From: Cellulomonas xylanilytica
GTDB lineage: Bacteria > Actinomycetota > Actinomycetes > Actinomycetales > Cellulomonadaceae
Length of the DNA stretch: 64,000 bases
Assembly (NCBI RefSeq): GCF_007989805.1
Contig: NZ_BJUB01000012.1
Coordinates: 1-64,000 of the forward strand
Direction: 5' to 3'
The notes under the pieces are model-generated. The model was not told the origin of the DNA. It did not search any database and worked only from the letters and a program-made list of their open reading frames with translations. Of this stretch, positions 18,325 to 25,951 are shown piece after piece; within the stretch, counting starts at the first letter, position 1; each line of letters opens with the position of its first letter. Both the position numbers and the translations under genes were made by a program.

Positions 18325-18627
18325 GTGACGGAGGAGGCCGCCCCGATCCCCAACCCGTACCTCGCGGCGATCAGGCAGCACCGCGGGCAGGCGGTGCCGG
18401 TCGCGGCCGACCTGCGCGACGACCTCGACGCGGTGGTCCGGGCGATGGACGCCGGAGCCTGGCTCAGCCCCGTGGCCGACGCGTTCTACGTCGACCTGAC
18501 CGGGCACAAGCAGGCGCTGACCACGGCGGCGGACGGCGCGATCGCCACGTACGACTCCGCGGTCCGAGGGCAGCCCGAGCAGGTCGAGCCCGGTGCGTGG
18601 CAGACGCGGTGGAGGAACCTGCGGTGA
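18325..18627 (+). CDS. Small WXG100-like/chaperone-type helical protein
   Basis: A 100-residue protein starting at a GTG shortly after the YezG-like stop and overlapping the toxin start by four bases. It is largely helical with AGAWLSPVADAF in the centre, where a WXG protein has its turn. Small helical proteins encoded just before LXG/WXG-type toxins act as targeting partners for export. I infer that role from size and position; the Trp-x-Gly motif itself is not exact. Confidence 0.65.
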   Translation: MTEEAAPIPNPYLAAIRQHRGQAVPVAADLRDDLDAVVRAMDAGAWLSPVADAFYVDLTGHKQALTTAADGAIATYDSAVRGQPEQVEPGAWQTRWRNLR

Positions 18628-20645
18628 GCGTGGCGTCGATCGACCTCGCCCAGATGGCGGCGCTCGTGCGCGCGCTCGAGAGCGCGGCGACCGACGTGTC
18701 GTCGCACCGGTCGTCGCTGCGGTCGGGCCTGGAGACCGTCATGCTCTCCGCGGAGGACCTGGCGCGGCTCGACGCCGTCAGTGCCTGGATCGAGGGCCAG
18801 CTCCCCGGCCTGCGGCGGCGGCTCGCGCTGGCCCGGCACATCGAGACGCAGGTGCCCGGGTTCCAGGGGTACGTGCAGCTGGACGAGTCCACGGTGCCGA
18901 CGACGACGCCGGCCGAGGCGAAGGACCGCGCGGACCGCGCGGCGGAGCTGATCGAGGAGTACGGGTCCGACGAGGACCTCCCCCAGGAGCTCGTCGACCT
19001 CCTGGCCGAGAACGGCACCGACCCGTACTTCGCCTACGAGCTCGCGCTGCAGGTCTCGCCCGAGGAGGTCGCGGACCTCGTGATCGACGCGTCGAACACG
19101 CGGCGGAGCCTGGTCCGGAACGGCTCGCTCGGCGGGGACATCGAGGACGTCGAGAAGTTCGACGGGCAGTACGAGGCGCTCCTCGACGGCCTCGGCACGA
19201 CGTTCGGCACCGCCACGCAGGGCACGGGCGACCACGCGCTGCCCCCGGGCTACGCGACGTCCTGGTCGGACGCGATCACCGACGAGAACCCCGAGACCCT
19301 CGGCCAGGCCAGCGCGCTCGGCCTGGTGATCTCCCGCGGGTCGTTCTCGACGCCCTTCCTGACCACCGTCGCCACCGACGTGCACGACTACGAGCGCAGC
19401 GTCGACACCCGGGACATGTGGTACAACCGGGCCCACTCGATGAGCGAGGGGTTCGGGGCCATCGACCCCGTGCACGGCGAGGACGAGGGCGCACCGACCG
19501 GGTACACCGAGTACTACGACCCGCTCGCCGGCATCATGGCGGCGGTCGGCCGGAACCCGGACGCTGCCCACCAGCTGTTCGGCACCGGCCCCACGGTCAC
19601 CATCGAGGGCGGTGGCAAGTCCGCCACGACGAACGCGTTCCTCGAGTACGTCCTGGTGAAGCGGCGCTGGCCCGTGGACGACGGCGCGGGCTCGAACGCG
19701 GCCATCGCGGCGGCGATCACCCCGTTCGAGGGCGGCGACACGATCAGCGCCGCGATCGCGACGGACGCACGCGAGATCTTCGACATCAAGGCCGCGGAGG
19801 TCGAGGAGGCGCGGGAGAACCAGAACCCGTTCTCCGAGATCGGTCACCTGGTGCTCGACGGGCTCGGCCTCGTCCCCCTGATCGGCGAACCGGTCGATGC
19901 GATCAACGCCGTCTGGTACGCGGCCGAGGGCAACACCGTCGACGCGGCGCTGTCCGGCGCGGCGCTCATCCCCTTCCTCGGGTGGGGCGCCACCGGCGGC
20001 AAGTGGACCAAGCGGGCGCTCAGCGCCGACGAGATCGCGATCCTGGTCTCGCGGGGCGTCGACATCGAGAAGCTCCAGTCGTACGACGCGGCCATCGACC
20101 TCGTGGCGCGTGCCGACGGGCTGCCCATGCCGCACCTGACCTTCACCGACATCGACGCGTTCAACCGAGCCGCTAACGTCCCGCACCCGAACGCCGTCTA
20201 CGAGTTCAGGGGCATGGCCTGGGAGACCGACCACCTCGGACGGACCCGCAGCGTCAGCGGGCAGGTCAACCTGGGCGACGGCGGTCGCAACAGCACCCTG
20301 ACGGCGGCGATCGGCAACGAGGGCCTCGACACCGACATCGGCTTCCACCTCATCGCGGACTCGCTCGGCGGAGCGACGAACCGCCTCAACGTGCTCCCCG
20401 GCAACGGCAAGCCCTACGACGGCCTCGTGAACCTCAACCAGGGCCAGTGGGCGAGCATGGAGCGCTCTATCCGCAAGGCGCTCCGTGGCGAGACGCCGGG
20501 CAACGTCGAGATCCACATCCAGCCGAAGTACCGGGCCGGTAACGACACGACACGACCGGACGTCTTCGACGTCGAGGTCAACATCGACGGTGAAGTCTTC
20601 ACCTACCAATGGAGAAACGATGCCCAGCCACGACCCCCGCGATGA
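18624..20645 (+). CDS. Type VII polymorphic toxin with Endonuclease_NS_2 domain
   Basis: A 673-residue protein with GTG start overlapping the preceding gene. The N-terminal about 110 residues are helical, as in WXG/LXG-type leaders. The middle contains FLEYVLVKRRWPVDDG and resembles DUF6571-type regions of actinobacterial toxins. A hydrophobic pre-toxin segment follows at about 415-455 (LVPLIGEPVDAINAVWYAAE). The last 140 residues match the DNA/RNA non-specific endonuclease family 2: TDHLGRTRSVSG, then IGFHLIADSLGG with the catalytic His at about 575, then NLNQGQWASMER and RPDVFDVEV. This domain pairs with YezG-type immunity in Bacillus; YezG-like genes lie on both sides here. Confidence 0.88.
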   Translation: MSVASIDLAQMAALVRALESAATDVSSHRSSLRSGLETVMLSAEDLARLDAVSAWIEGQLPGLRRRLALARHIETQVPGFQGYVQLDESTVPTTTPAEAKDRADRAAELIEEYGSDEDLPQELVDLLAENGTDPYFAYELALQVSPEEVADLVIDASNTRRSLVRNGSLGGDIEDVEKFDGQYEALLDGLGTTFGTATQGTGDHALPPGYATSWSDAITDENPETLGQASALGLVISRGSFSTPFLTTVATDVHDYERSVDTRDMWYNRAHSMSEGFGAIDPVHGEDEGAPTGYTEYYDPLAGIMAAVGRNPDAAHQLFGTGPTVTIEGGGKSATTNAFLEYVLVKRRWPVDDGAGSNAAIAAAITPFEGGDTISAAIATDAREIFDIKAAEVEEARENQNPFSEIGHLVLDGLGLVPLIGEPVDAINAVWYAAEGNTVDAALSGAALIPFLGWGATGGKWTKRALSADEIAILVSRGVDIEKLQSYDAAIDLVARADGLPMPHLTFTDIDAFNRAANVPHPNAVYEFRGMAWETDHLGRTRSVSGQVNLGDGGRNSTLTAAIGNEGLDTDIGFHLIADSLGGATNRLNVLPGNGKPYDGLVNLNQGQWASMERSIRKALRGETPGNVEIHIQPKYRAGNDTTRPDVFDVEVNIDGEVFTYQWRNDAQPRPPR

Positions 20646-21084
20646 CGGCTCCACGGCGGTCACGCTGACGGACGAGCAGTCGGCGCTCCTCGCTTCCATC
20701 GTCAGGAGCTGGGCCGCCGCGGCGCCCGCCGGCTGGCTGCGCGTGGTCACGCGCGAGGAGTGCTCGGTCGCGCCGGAGAGCGACGGCATCGGGAGCGTCC
20801 GGATCGTCGTGGTCGAGACGCCGGACGGCCTGGAGCAGGAGACCTTCCGCCCGTCCGACGAGCTGTACTTCGAGACGAGCGACCTGTTGCGCGAGCTCGC
20901 GGCAGGCTCCCCCACACAGACGATCGTGCTGGACGTCGTGATCGACCGTGACGGCCGCACCGAGGCGACCGTCGTCGTCGACACGCCTCGGGTGCTGGTC
21001 GGGATCCGCGACGAGACGTCCTCGAAGCCGGTCCATCAGTACCTCGAGCGGAACCGCGCCGAGCTGACCGCGCTGCTCGGCTGA
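20620..21084 (+). CDS. YezG-like immunity protein (second copy)
   Basis: A 154-residue protein whose ATG lies 26 bases inside the toxin's 3' end (in another frame), with GGAG about six bases upstream. It has AAAPAGWLRVV, VLDVVIDRDGRTEATVVV and YLERNRAELTALL, parallel in order to the YezG-like protein at 17870. As the overlapping downstream gene it is the best candidate for the cognate immunity of the endonuclease. Confidence 0.75.
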   Translation: MPSHDPRDDGSTAVTLTDEQSALLASIVRSWAAAAPAGWLRVVTREECSVAPESDGIGSVRIVVVETPDGLEQETFRPSDELYFETSDLLRELAAGSPTQTIVLDVVIDRDGRTEATVVVDTPRVLVGIRDETSSKPVHQYLERNRAELTALLG

Positions 21085-21087
21085 TCG

Positions 21088-22734
21088 TCAGTCCGCCGTG
21101 ACCTCGGTGACCTGGCCGTCCTCGACGTGCCAGCGGCGGGTCAGGCGGACGGTCTCCAGCATCCGGCGGTCGTGCGTGACCAGCAGGATCGTCCCGTCGA
21201 AGCTGTCGAGGGCCGACTCCAGCTGCTCGATCGCGGGCAGGTCCAGGTGGTTGGTCGGCTCGTCGAGGACGAGCAGGTTCACGCCGCGAGCCTGCAGCAG
21301 AGCGAGGGCTGCCCGGGTCCGCTCGCCGGGCGACTGCGACGCCGCCGGCCGGTGGATGTGGTGCCCGCCCAGACCGAACTTGGCCAGCAGCGTGCGGACG
21401 TCGGCCGTCGGCCAGTCGGGCACCTCGCGCGAGAACGCGTCGACGAGCGGCTCGTCGCCCTCGAACGCGCGCCGCGCCTGGTCGACCTCGCCGACGAGCA
21501 CCCCCGACCCGAGGTCGACCGCGCCGGACGTCGGCTCCAGGCGACCGAGCAGCAGGGCCAGCAGGGTCGACTTCCCCGAGCCGTTCGGTCCGGTGACGGC
21601 GACCCGGTCGCGCCAGTCGAGCTGGAGGTCGACGGGTCCGAGCGTGAACTCCCCACGGGTCAGGACGGCGTGCCGGGCGACCGCGACGACGGCACCGGAC
21701 CGGCCCGCGGTCGCGATGCTCATCTGCAGCTGCCACTCCTTGCGCGGCTCGTCCACCACGTCGAGCCGCTCGATCAGCTTCTCCGTCTGCCGGGCCTTCG
21801 CCGCCTGCTTCTCCGACGTCTGACCGCGGAAGTACTTGATGTGCTTGTCGTTGTCGGACGCCTTGCGACGAGCGTTCCGCACGCCCTTCTCCATCCACGC
21901 CCGCTGCATCCGAGCCCGGGCGTTGAGGGCGTCACGACGGGCCGCGTACCCCTCGTAGGCCTCGCGGGCCTGGCGACGGGCGATCGAGCGCTCGTCGAGG
22001 TACGAGTCGTAGCTGCCGCCGTAGGTGGTGACGCGCTGCAGGCTGCGGTCGATCTCGACGACGGCCGTGACGGTGCGGCTGAGGAACTCGCGGTCGTGGC
22101 TGACGACGACGATCGCCGCCTCCGACCGGTCGACGAACTCCTCTAGCAGGTCCAGGCCCGCGGCGTCGAGGTCGTTGGTCGGCTCGTCGAGGAGGTAGAG
22201 GTCGTACCGCGAGAGCAGCAGCGCCGCCAGGCCCACCCGCGCAGCCTGACCGCCCGACAGCGCGGTCATCGGGTGGTCGAGGTCGACGGTGAGGCCGAGG
22301 TCGTCGGCCACCGTCCCGAGCCGCGACTCCAGGTCGGCGCCACCGAGCGCGAGCCAGCGCTCGAGCGCCTCGGAGTACGCGTCGTCGGCCCCGTCCTGGC
22401 CGGCGCCCAGCGCGTCCGCCGCCTGGTCCAGAGCGAGCTGGGCGGGCGTCACGCCGGTGCGCCGGCCGAGGTGGTCGCGGACCGACTCGCCCTCGACCCG
22501 CTCGATCTCCTGCGCCAGGTAGCCCAGCTGTGCGTGCGCGGGCGACACGGCGACGCTGCCGGAGTCGGGCTGGCGCCGGCCGCCGAGGATCTGGAGCAGC
22601 GTGGACTTGCCCGCGCCGTTGGGGCCGACGAGGCCGATGACGTCACCGGGCGCGACGACGAGGTCGACACCGGAGAACAGCTCGCGATCGCCGAACCCGG
22701 CCCCCACGTTCTTGGCCTGGACGGTTGCGCTCAT
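21088..22734 (-). CDS. ABC-F family ATPase
   Basis: A 548-residue soluble protein with two ABC ATPase domains and no membrane segments. Domain 1: GPNGAGKS (37-44), LSGGQAARVGLA and a DEPTNDLD box. A charged linker of about 80 residues follows (KASDNDKHIKYFRGQTSEKQ). Domain 2: GPNGSGKS, SPGERTRAALALLQ and DEPTNHLD. ABC-F proteins bind the ribosomal E site; some protect against macrolides, lincosamides or pleuromutilins, others act in translation. The substrate cannot be told from sequence. The start has AAGGAGA upstream. It ends four bases from the stop of the convergent immunity gene. Confidence 0.93.
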   Translation of the reverse strand: MSATVQAKNVGAGFGDRELFSGVDLVVAPGDVIGLVGPNGAGKSTLLQILGGRRQPDSGSVAVSPAHAQLGYLAQEIERVEGESVRDHLGRRTGVTPAQLALDQAADALGAGQDGADDAYSEALERWLALGGADLESRLGTVADDLGLTVDLDHPMTALSGGQAARVGLAALLLSRYDLYLLDEPTNDLDAAGLDLLEEFVDRSEAAIVVVSHDREFLSRTVTAVVEIDRSLQRVTTYGGSYDSYLDERSIARRQAREAYEGYAARRDALNARARMQRAWMEKGVRNARRKASDNDKHIKYFRGQTSEKQAAKARQTEKLIERLDVVDEPRKEWQLQMSIATAGRSGAVVAVARHAVLTRGEFTLGPVDLQLDWRDRVAVTGPNGSGKSTLLALLLGRLEPTSGAVDLGSGVLVGEVDQARRAFEGDEPLVDAFSREVPDWPTADVRTLLAKFGLGGHHIHRPAASQSPGERTRAALALLQARGVNLLVLDEPTNHLDLPAIEQLESALDSFDGTILLVTHDRRMLETVRLTRRWHVEDGQVTEVTAD

Positions 22735-22817
22735 GCGGTCATTCTCCTTGCTCGGCGGACGTGCGAGGGTACGCAGCCGATCCCGCCGAGCGCCCCTTGT
22801 TTCCGCCCCAACGCCCG

Positions 22818-22848
22818 CCCGCCGCCCGGGTCCTCCCTGGGCGGCGGG
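22818..22848 (-). terminator. Terminator hairpin after the SDR gene
   Basis: Perfect 10-bp inverted repeat (CCCGCCGCCC / GGGCGGCGGG) with an 11-base loop, 17 bases past the stop of the minus-strand SDR gene. No U tract, as is common in GC-rich actinobacteria. Confidence 0.6.
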
Positions 22849-22865
22849 GGCGGCGTCGGCAATCG

Positions 22866-23714
22866 CTACGCGCGGAGCGCCGCACGCAGCCCGTCGACCA
22901 GCAGGGTGGTCGGCCGACCGATGAGGGTCCGCAGGTCGGCGGTCGCGTCGGCCAGGTCGCCCCGGCGGATGTCGGCGTCGAGCGTCGCGACGAACCCCGC
23001 GGTGCCCTCGTCAAGCCCGGCGTCGACGAGGATCGCGCGGTGCTCGTCGGAGGAGACCTGCTGGGCCACCACGGGGACACCCAGGACGGTCGACGCGGCC
23101 TCGGCGAGCTCGTCGAACGACCACGCCACGTCACCCGAGAGCTCGTAGGTGCGGCCGTCGTGGTCGCCGCCCAGCAGCACGGCGGCTGCCCCGGCGGCGA
23201 AGTCGTCGCGCGTGGCGGAGGCGATGCGCCCGTCGCCCGTGCTCGTCAGCAGGACGCCCGTGGAGCGCGCCTGCTCGACGGCCCCGACGTAGTTCTCCGT
23301 GTACCAGTTGTTCCGCAGGACGGTCCACGCCAGGCCCGACGCGGTCAGCAGCTCCTCGGTGGCCTTGTGCTCCGGCGCCAGGACGAGCGACGTCGTGTCG
23401 GCGTGCGGTGCACTCGTGTAGACGACGCGCCGGACCCCTGCGGCCTTCGCCGCGTCGATGACCCTGCCGTGCTGCGCGACCCGCTTGCCCACCTCGTTGC
23501 CCGAGATCAGCAGCACTGTCTCCGCACCCGCGAACGCCGCCTCCAGCGACGCCGGGTCGTCGTAGTCGATCACGGCGGTGCGGACCCCGTCGGCGAACCC
23601 CTCGGGACGCCGCGCGGCGGCGACGACCTGGTCCGCGGGCAGCCCACCCTCGAGGAGGTGCTGGACGACGAGACGACCGAGCTGGCCGGTGGCACCGGTG
23701 ACGACGACGGACAT
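22866..23714 (-). CDS. NmrA/QorB-like NAD(P)-binding oxidoreductase
   Basis: A 282-residue atypical SDR with TGATGQLG at 6-13 and a Rossmann fold throughout; VYTSAPHAD and the LAWTVLRNNWYTENY segment match QorB/NmrA-type quinone reductases. The ATG has GAGAGGAA upstream. It is divergently transcribed from an HxlR regulator, an arrangement typical of redox-responsive QorB-like genes, so it is likely under that regulator's control. Confidence 0.88.
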   Translation of the reverse strand: MSVVVTGATGQLGRLVVQHLLEGGLPADQVVAAARRPEGFADGVRTAVIDYDDPASLEAAFAGAETVLLISGNEVGKRVAQHGRVIDAAKAAGVRRVVYTSAPHADTTSLVLAPEHKATEELLTASGLAWTVLRNNWYTENYVGAVEQARSTGVLLTSTGDGRIASATRDDFAAGAAAVLLGGDHDGRTYELSGDVAWSFDELAEAASTVLGVPVVAQQVSSDEHRAILVDAGLDEGTAGFVATLDADIRRGDLADATADLRTLIGRPTTLLVDGLRAALRA

Positions 23715-23788
23715 GGGTGGTTCCTCTCGCAGGCGTTGCTTGTCGTCCGGCCCAACCCGTCGCCCATCCAGGACCTTCCCTCCGGCCG

Positions 23789-23811
23789 GTACCCACTTTC
23801 GCGTAAGGTAC
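23789..23811. promoter_or_regulatory. Candidate HxlR operator
   Basis: GTACC (23789-23793) and GGTAC (23807-23811) form an inverted repeat with a 13-base spacer; read as TAC...GTA it resembles known HxlR/YodB-type sites. It overlaps the HxlR gene's own -10 box TAAGGT. Confidence 0.4.
23804..23809 (+). promoter_or_regulatory. -10 box of HxlR gene, probable leaderless start
   Basis: TAAGGT lies six bases before the GTG start, so transcription would begin at or next to the start codon. Confidence 0.5.
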
Positions 23812-23815
23812 GCAC

Positions 23816-24220
23816 GTGACGGTAAGCAACGAGGTCAGCGTCCTGGACCGGCTCCTCACCGACGGAGTTCTCGCCGCCGCGTGCCCGTCGCGGACCGTCC
23901 TCGACCACGTCACCAGCAAGTGGGGCGTCCTGCTGCTGGTCGCCCTGTCCGAGCGCACCAGGCGCTGGGGCGAGCTCCGGCGGATCGTCGAGGGCATCAG
24001 CGAGAAGATGCTCGCCCAGACCCTGCGCGTCCTCGAGGCCGACGGGATCGTGCACCGCGAGGTCACCGGCAGCGTCCCCCCACGCGTCGACTACTCCCTC
24101 ACCGCGCGAGGCGGGGAGCTCGTCACCCGGCTCCTGCCGCTCATGGAGTGGATCGTGGACAACGCCGACGACATCGTCGCCCGGCCCTCCCTGTCACAGG
24201 AGTTGTCCACAGACGCGTGA
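23816..24220 (+). CDS. HxlR-family transcriptional regulator
   Basis: A 134-residue winged-helix protein of the HxlR/MarR-like group. The N-terminal CPSR Cys (residue 23) is the position used for redox sensing in YodB/HypR. It is followed by the family pattern SKWGVLLLVALSERTRRWGEL, EGISEKMLAQTLRVLEADG and VDYSLTARG. It is divergent from the QorB-like SDR gene and probably represses it and itself in response to oxidants or quinones (inferred from family and layout). Confidence 0.92.
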   Translation: MTVSNEVSVLDRLLTDGVLAAACPSRTVLDHVTSKWGVLLLVALSERTRRWGELRRIVEGISEKMLAQTLRVLEADGIVHREVTGSVPPRVDYSLTARGGELVTRLLPLMEWIVDNADDIVARPSLSQELSTDA

Positions 24221-24250
24221 CCACCCGTGACGGGCGCTGTCCGTTTTCGG

Positions 24251-24256
24251 TACGTT
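24251..24256 (+). promoter_or_regulatory. -10 box of DUF6318-type lipoprotein gene, probable leaderless start
   Basis: TACGTT, seven bases before the ATG, with GTGACG 18 bases upstream as a weak -35. Confidence 0.5.
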
Positions 24257-24263
24257 CGCCCGC

Positions 24264-24887
24264 ATGCCTTGGTGGAGCAGTCGTCGCAGTGCCCTGCTCG
24301 TCGTCGCCACGACCGCGCTCGCCCTGACCGCAGCCGGCTGCACCGACGGCACCCCGGTCGCAGTCGAGACGACGACCCGGCCGACGGCCTCCCCCTCATC
24401 GACTCCGTCACCAACACCCACCGTTACGGCTCCCGTCGACGTGACCGTGAAGCCGACCCGACCGGCGGCGATGGACGAGCCGCCGAGCGTTGAGGGTGCG
24501 GTGGCGGTCTCGGAGTACTTCCTGCTCCTGTACCCCTATCTCTACGCAACCGGCGATGTCACCGACTGGTCGCTGCTAAGCCACTCCGAATGCACCTTCT
24601 GCGCAAACGCTGAAACGAACGCAGAGTCGATGTCCGTACTCGGACAGCGCAGCGAGGGTGGCGCGTTCACCCTCATCGAGAGTTCGGGGTCGGAGGTCAC
24701 TCCTGGCGCTTGGTACGCGGTCAAGGTCGATCTGGTGCAGGAACCCTCTGTGAGTGTCAACGCGACCGGCAGCGTCGTCGAAGAGTTTCCCGAGACGAAG
24801 CGTGTGCACGTCGATCTCGCGGTCGTCTGGGAGGGCGGAGAATGGGCGGTCCGTGAGGCTACGCCGACTGAAGCGCCTGCAGCATGA
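24264..24887 (+). CDS. Lipoprotein, DUF6318-like
   Basis: A 207-residue protein with a lipoprotein signal (hydrophobic stretch ending LTAAGC, Cys about 29), a Thr/Ser/Pro-rich spacer and a C-terminal domain (EYFLLLYPYLYATGDVTDWSLL, then SECTFCANAE with a Cys-x-x-Cys). This matches the DUF6318 family as I recall it; function unknown. The stop overlaps the next gene (ATGA). Codons such as tat, gca, gat and tct are more frequent than in neighbouring genes. Confidence 0.75.
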   Translation: MPWWSSRRSALLVVATTALALTAAGCTDGTPVAVETTTRPTASPSSTPSPTPTVTAPVDVTVKPTRPAAMDEPPSVEGAVAVSEYFLLLYPYLYATGDVTDWSLLSHSECTFCANAETNAESMSVLGQRSEGGAFTLIESSGSEVTPGAWYAVKVDLVQEPSVSVNATGSVVEEFPETKRVHVDLAVVWEGGEWAVREATPTEAPAA

Positions 24888-25756
24888 GGGCACGGTTTGG
24901 GTGCGGCGCCATCGTGGCATTGCTGCTGATCATGGGATCGGTTCCTGGTGCACATGCCGTTGACATCGTCGCCGATGCGGCCGAGAGCGCACTGGAGCTC
25001 TCCGCGTTTCAAGGGGAACGGGCACTTCGCTCCTACCTCAGTGCCGCCGTCCCTCCCCGCGTCGAACTCTTCCAGTTGCGGCGTGCGGCGCTGTGCAACG
25101 TGACCTCCGGGACATTGGAGTCCGACATCGGAGGCGCCTGCGCTCCCCCGGACGGCTCTGTCGTCCCAGCGTGCGACGGCGAGCAGCCGGTGCAGCCGCT
25201 CTGGCGTCGTGACCGAGGAACTCCCGACACTCCCTGGGGTCCGTGGCAGATGGTCGTCGGCTGGGCTTGCCCGGGTGACCTGCTGCCCACCCTGACCGCG
25301 GCCGACTTTCAGCGGCTGCCGATCACCCCGCAGGTCATCACGATGCAGCCCGACCGCGGGTGGGTGCTGGTGAACAAGGAGACCATCGTCCTGACCGAGC
25401 CCGTCGAGCAGACGTTCCGCACGGACCTGTTCGGCTATGGCGTCGACGTCATCGCCACGCCGACGCACTACACGTGGGACTTCAACGACGGCTCCGACGA
25501 CCTGTCCACCGACAGCCCCGGGACGCCGTACCCGGAGTTCGACGTCTTTTACGTGTTCACCGACACCGGGACCACCGCCATCGAGCTGACCACCACCTGG
25601 TCCGGCCGCTACCGCATCGACGGCGACGACACCTGGCGCGAGGTCGTCGGCACCGCTCAGACGACCAGCACCACCGCCGAGTTCGAGATCGTGGAGCGAC
25701 GGTCCCGCCTCGTCGCCAACGACTGCATCGAGGACCCGTCCCAGCCGGACTGCTGA
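24884..25756 (+). CDS. Exported PKD-domain protein
   Basis: A 290-residue protein with a signal peptide (about residues 1-25, ending GAHA) and a C-terminal PKD-type domain (about 180-255: HYTWDFNDGSDD, YVFTDTGTTAIELTTTWSG). Several Cys residues suggest disulphides outside the cell. It overlaps the DUF6318-like lipoprotein gene, so the two are probably co-expressed and may act together at the cell surface. Function unknown. Confidence 0.8.
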   Translation: MRARFGCGAIVALLLIMGSVPGAHAVDIVADAAESALELSAFQGERALRSYLSAAVPPRVELFQLRRAALCNVTSGTLESDIGGACAPPDGSVVPACDGEQPVQPLWRRDRGTPDTPWGPWQMVVGWACPGDLLPTLTAADFQRLPITPQVITMQPDRGWVLVNKETIVLTEPVEQTFRTDLFGYGVDVIATPTHYTWDFNDGSDDLSTDSPGTPYPEFDVFYVFTDTGTTAIELTTTWSGRYRIDGDDTWREVVGTAQTTSTTAEFEIVERRSRLVANDCIEDPSQPDC

Positions 25757-25951
25757 GGAGATCCCTCGGCTGAGGGGGAGCCACTCGATCGCACGGACCG
25801 GGATCGCCCGGATCCTGCGGGGGTGGCACTGCTCAGCTATGCGGGACGAGTTGCGGTGCCCGACTGGATTCGGGCCGTGCTGATGCCGACAAGAGAGGAG
25901 GAGCATCGGACGCGGGGACCACCTCGCTCTGCGAGGACAAGGAGGGCGCAC

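Noticed and set aside
25823..25951. Longer N-terminus for the helicase-like protein
   Set aside because: No ribosome site at the upstream start, whereas GTG 25952 has AAGGAGGG at ideal distance; the extra residues are charged and non-conserved in appearance.
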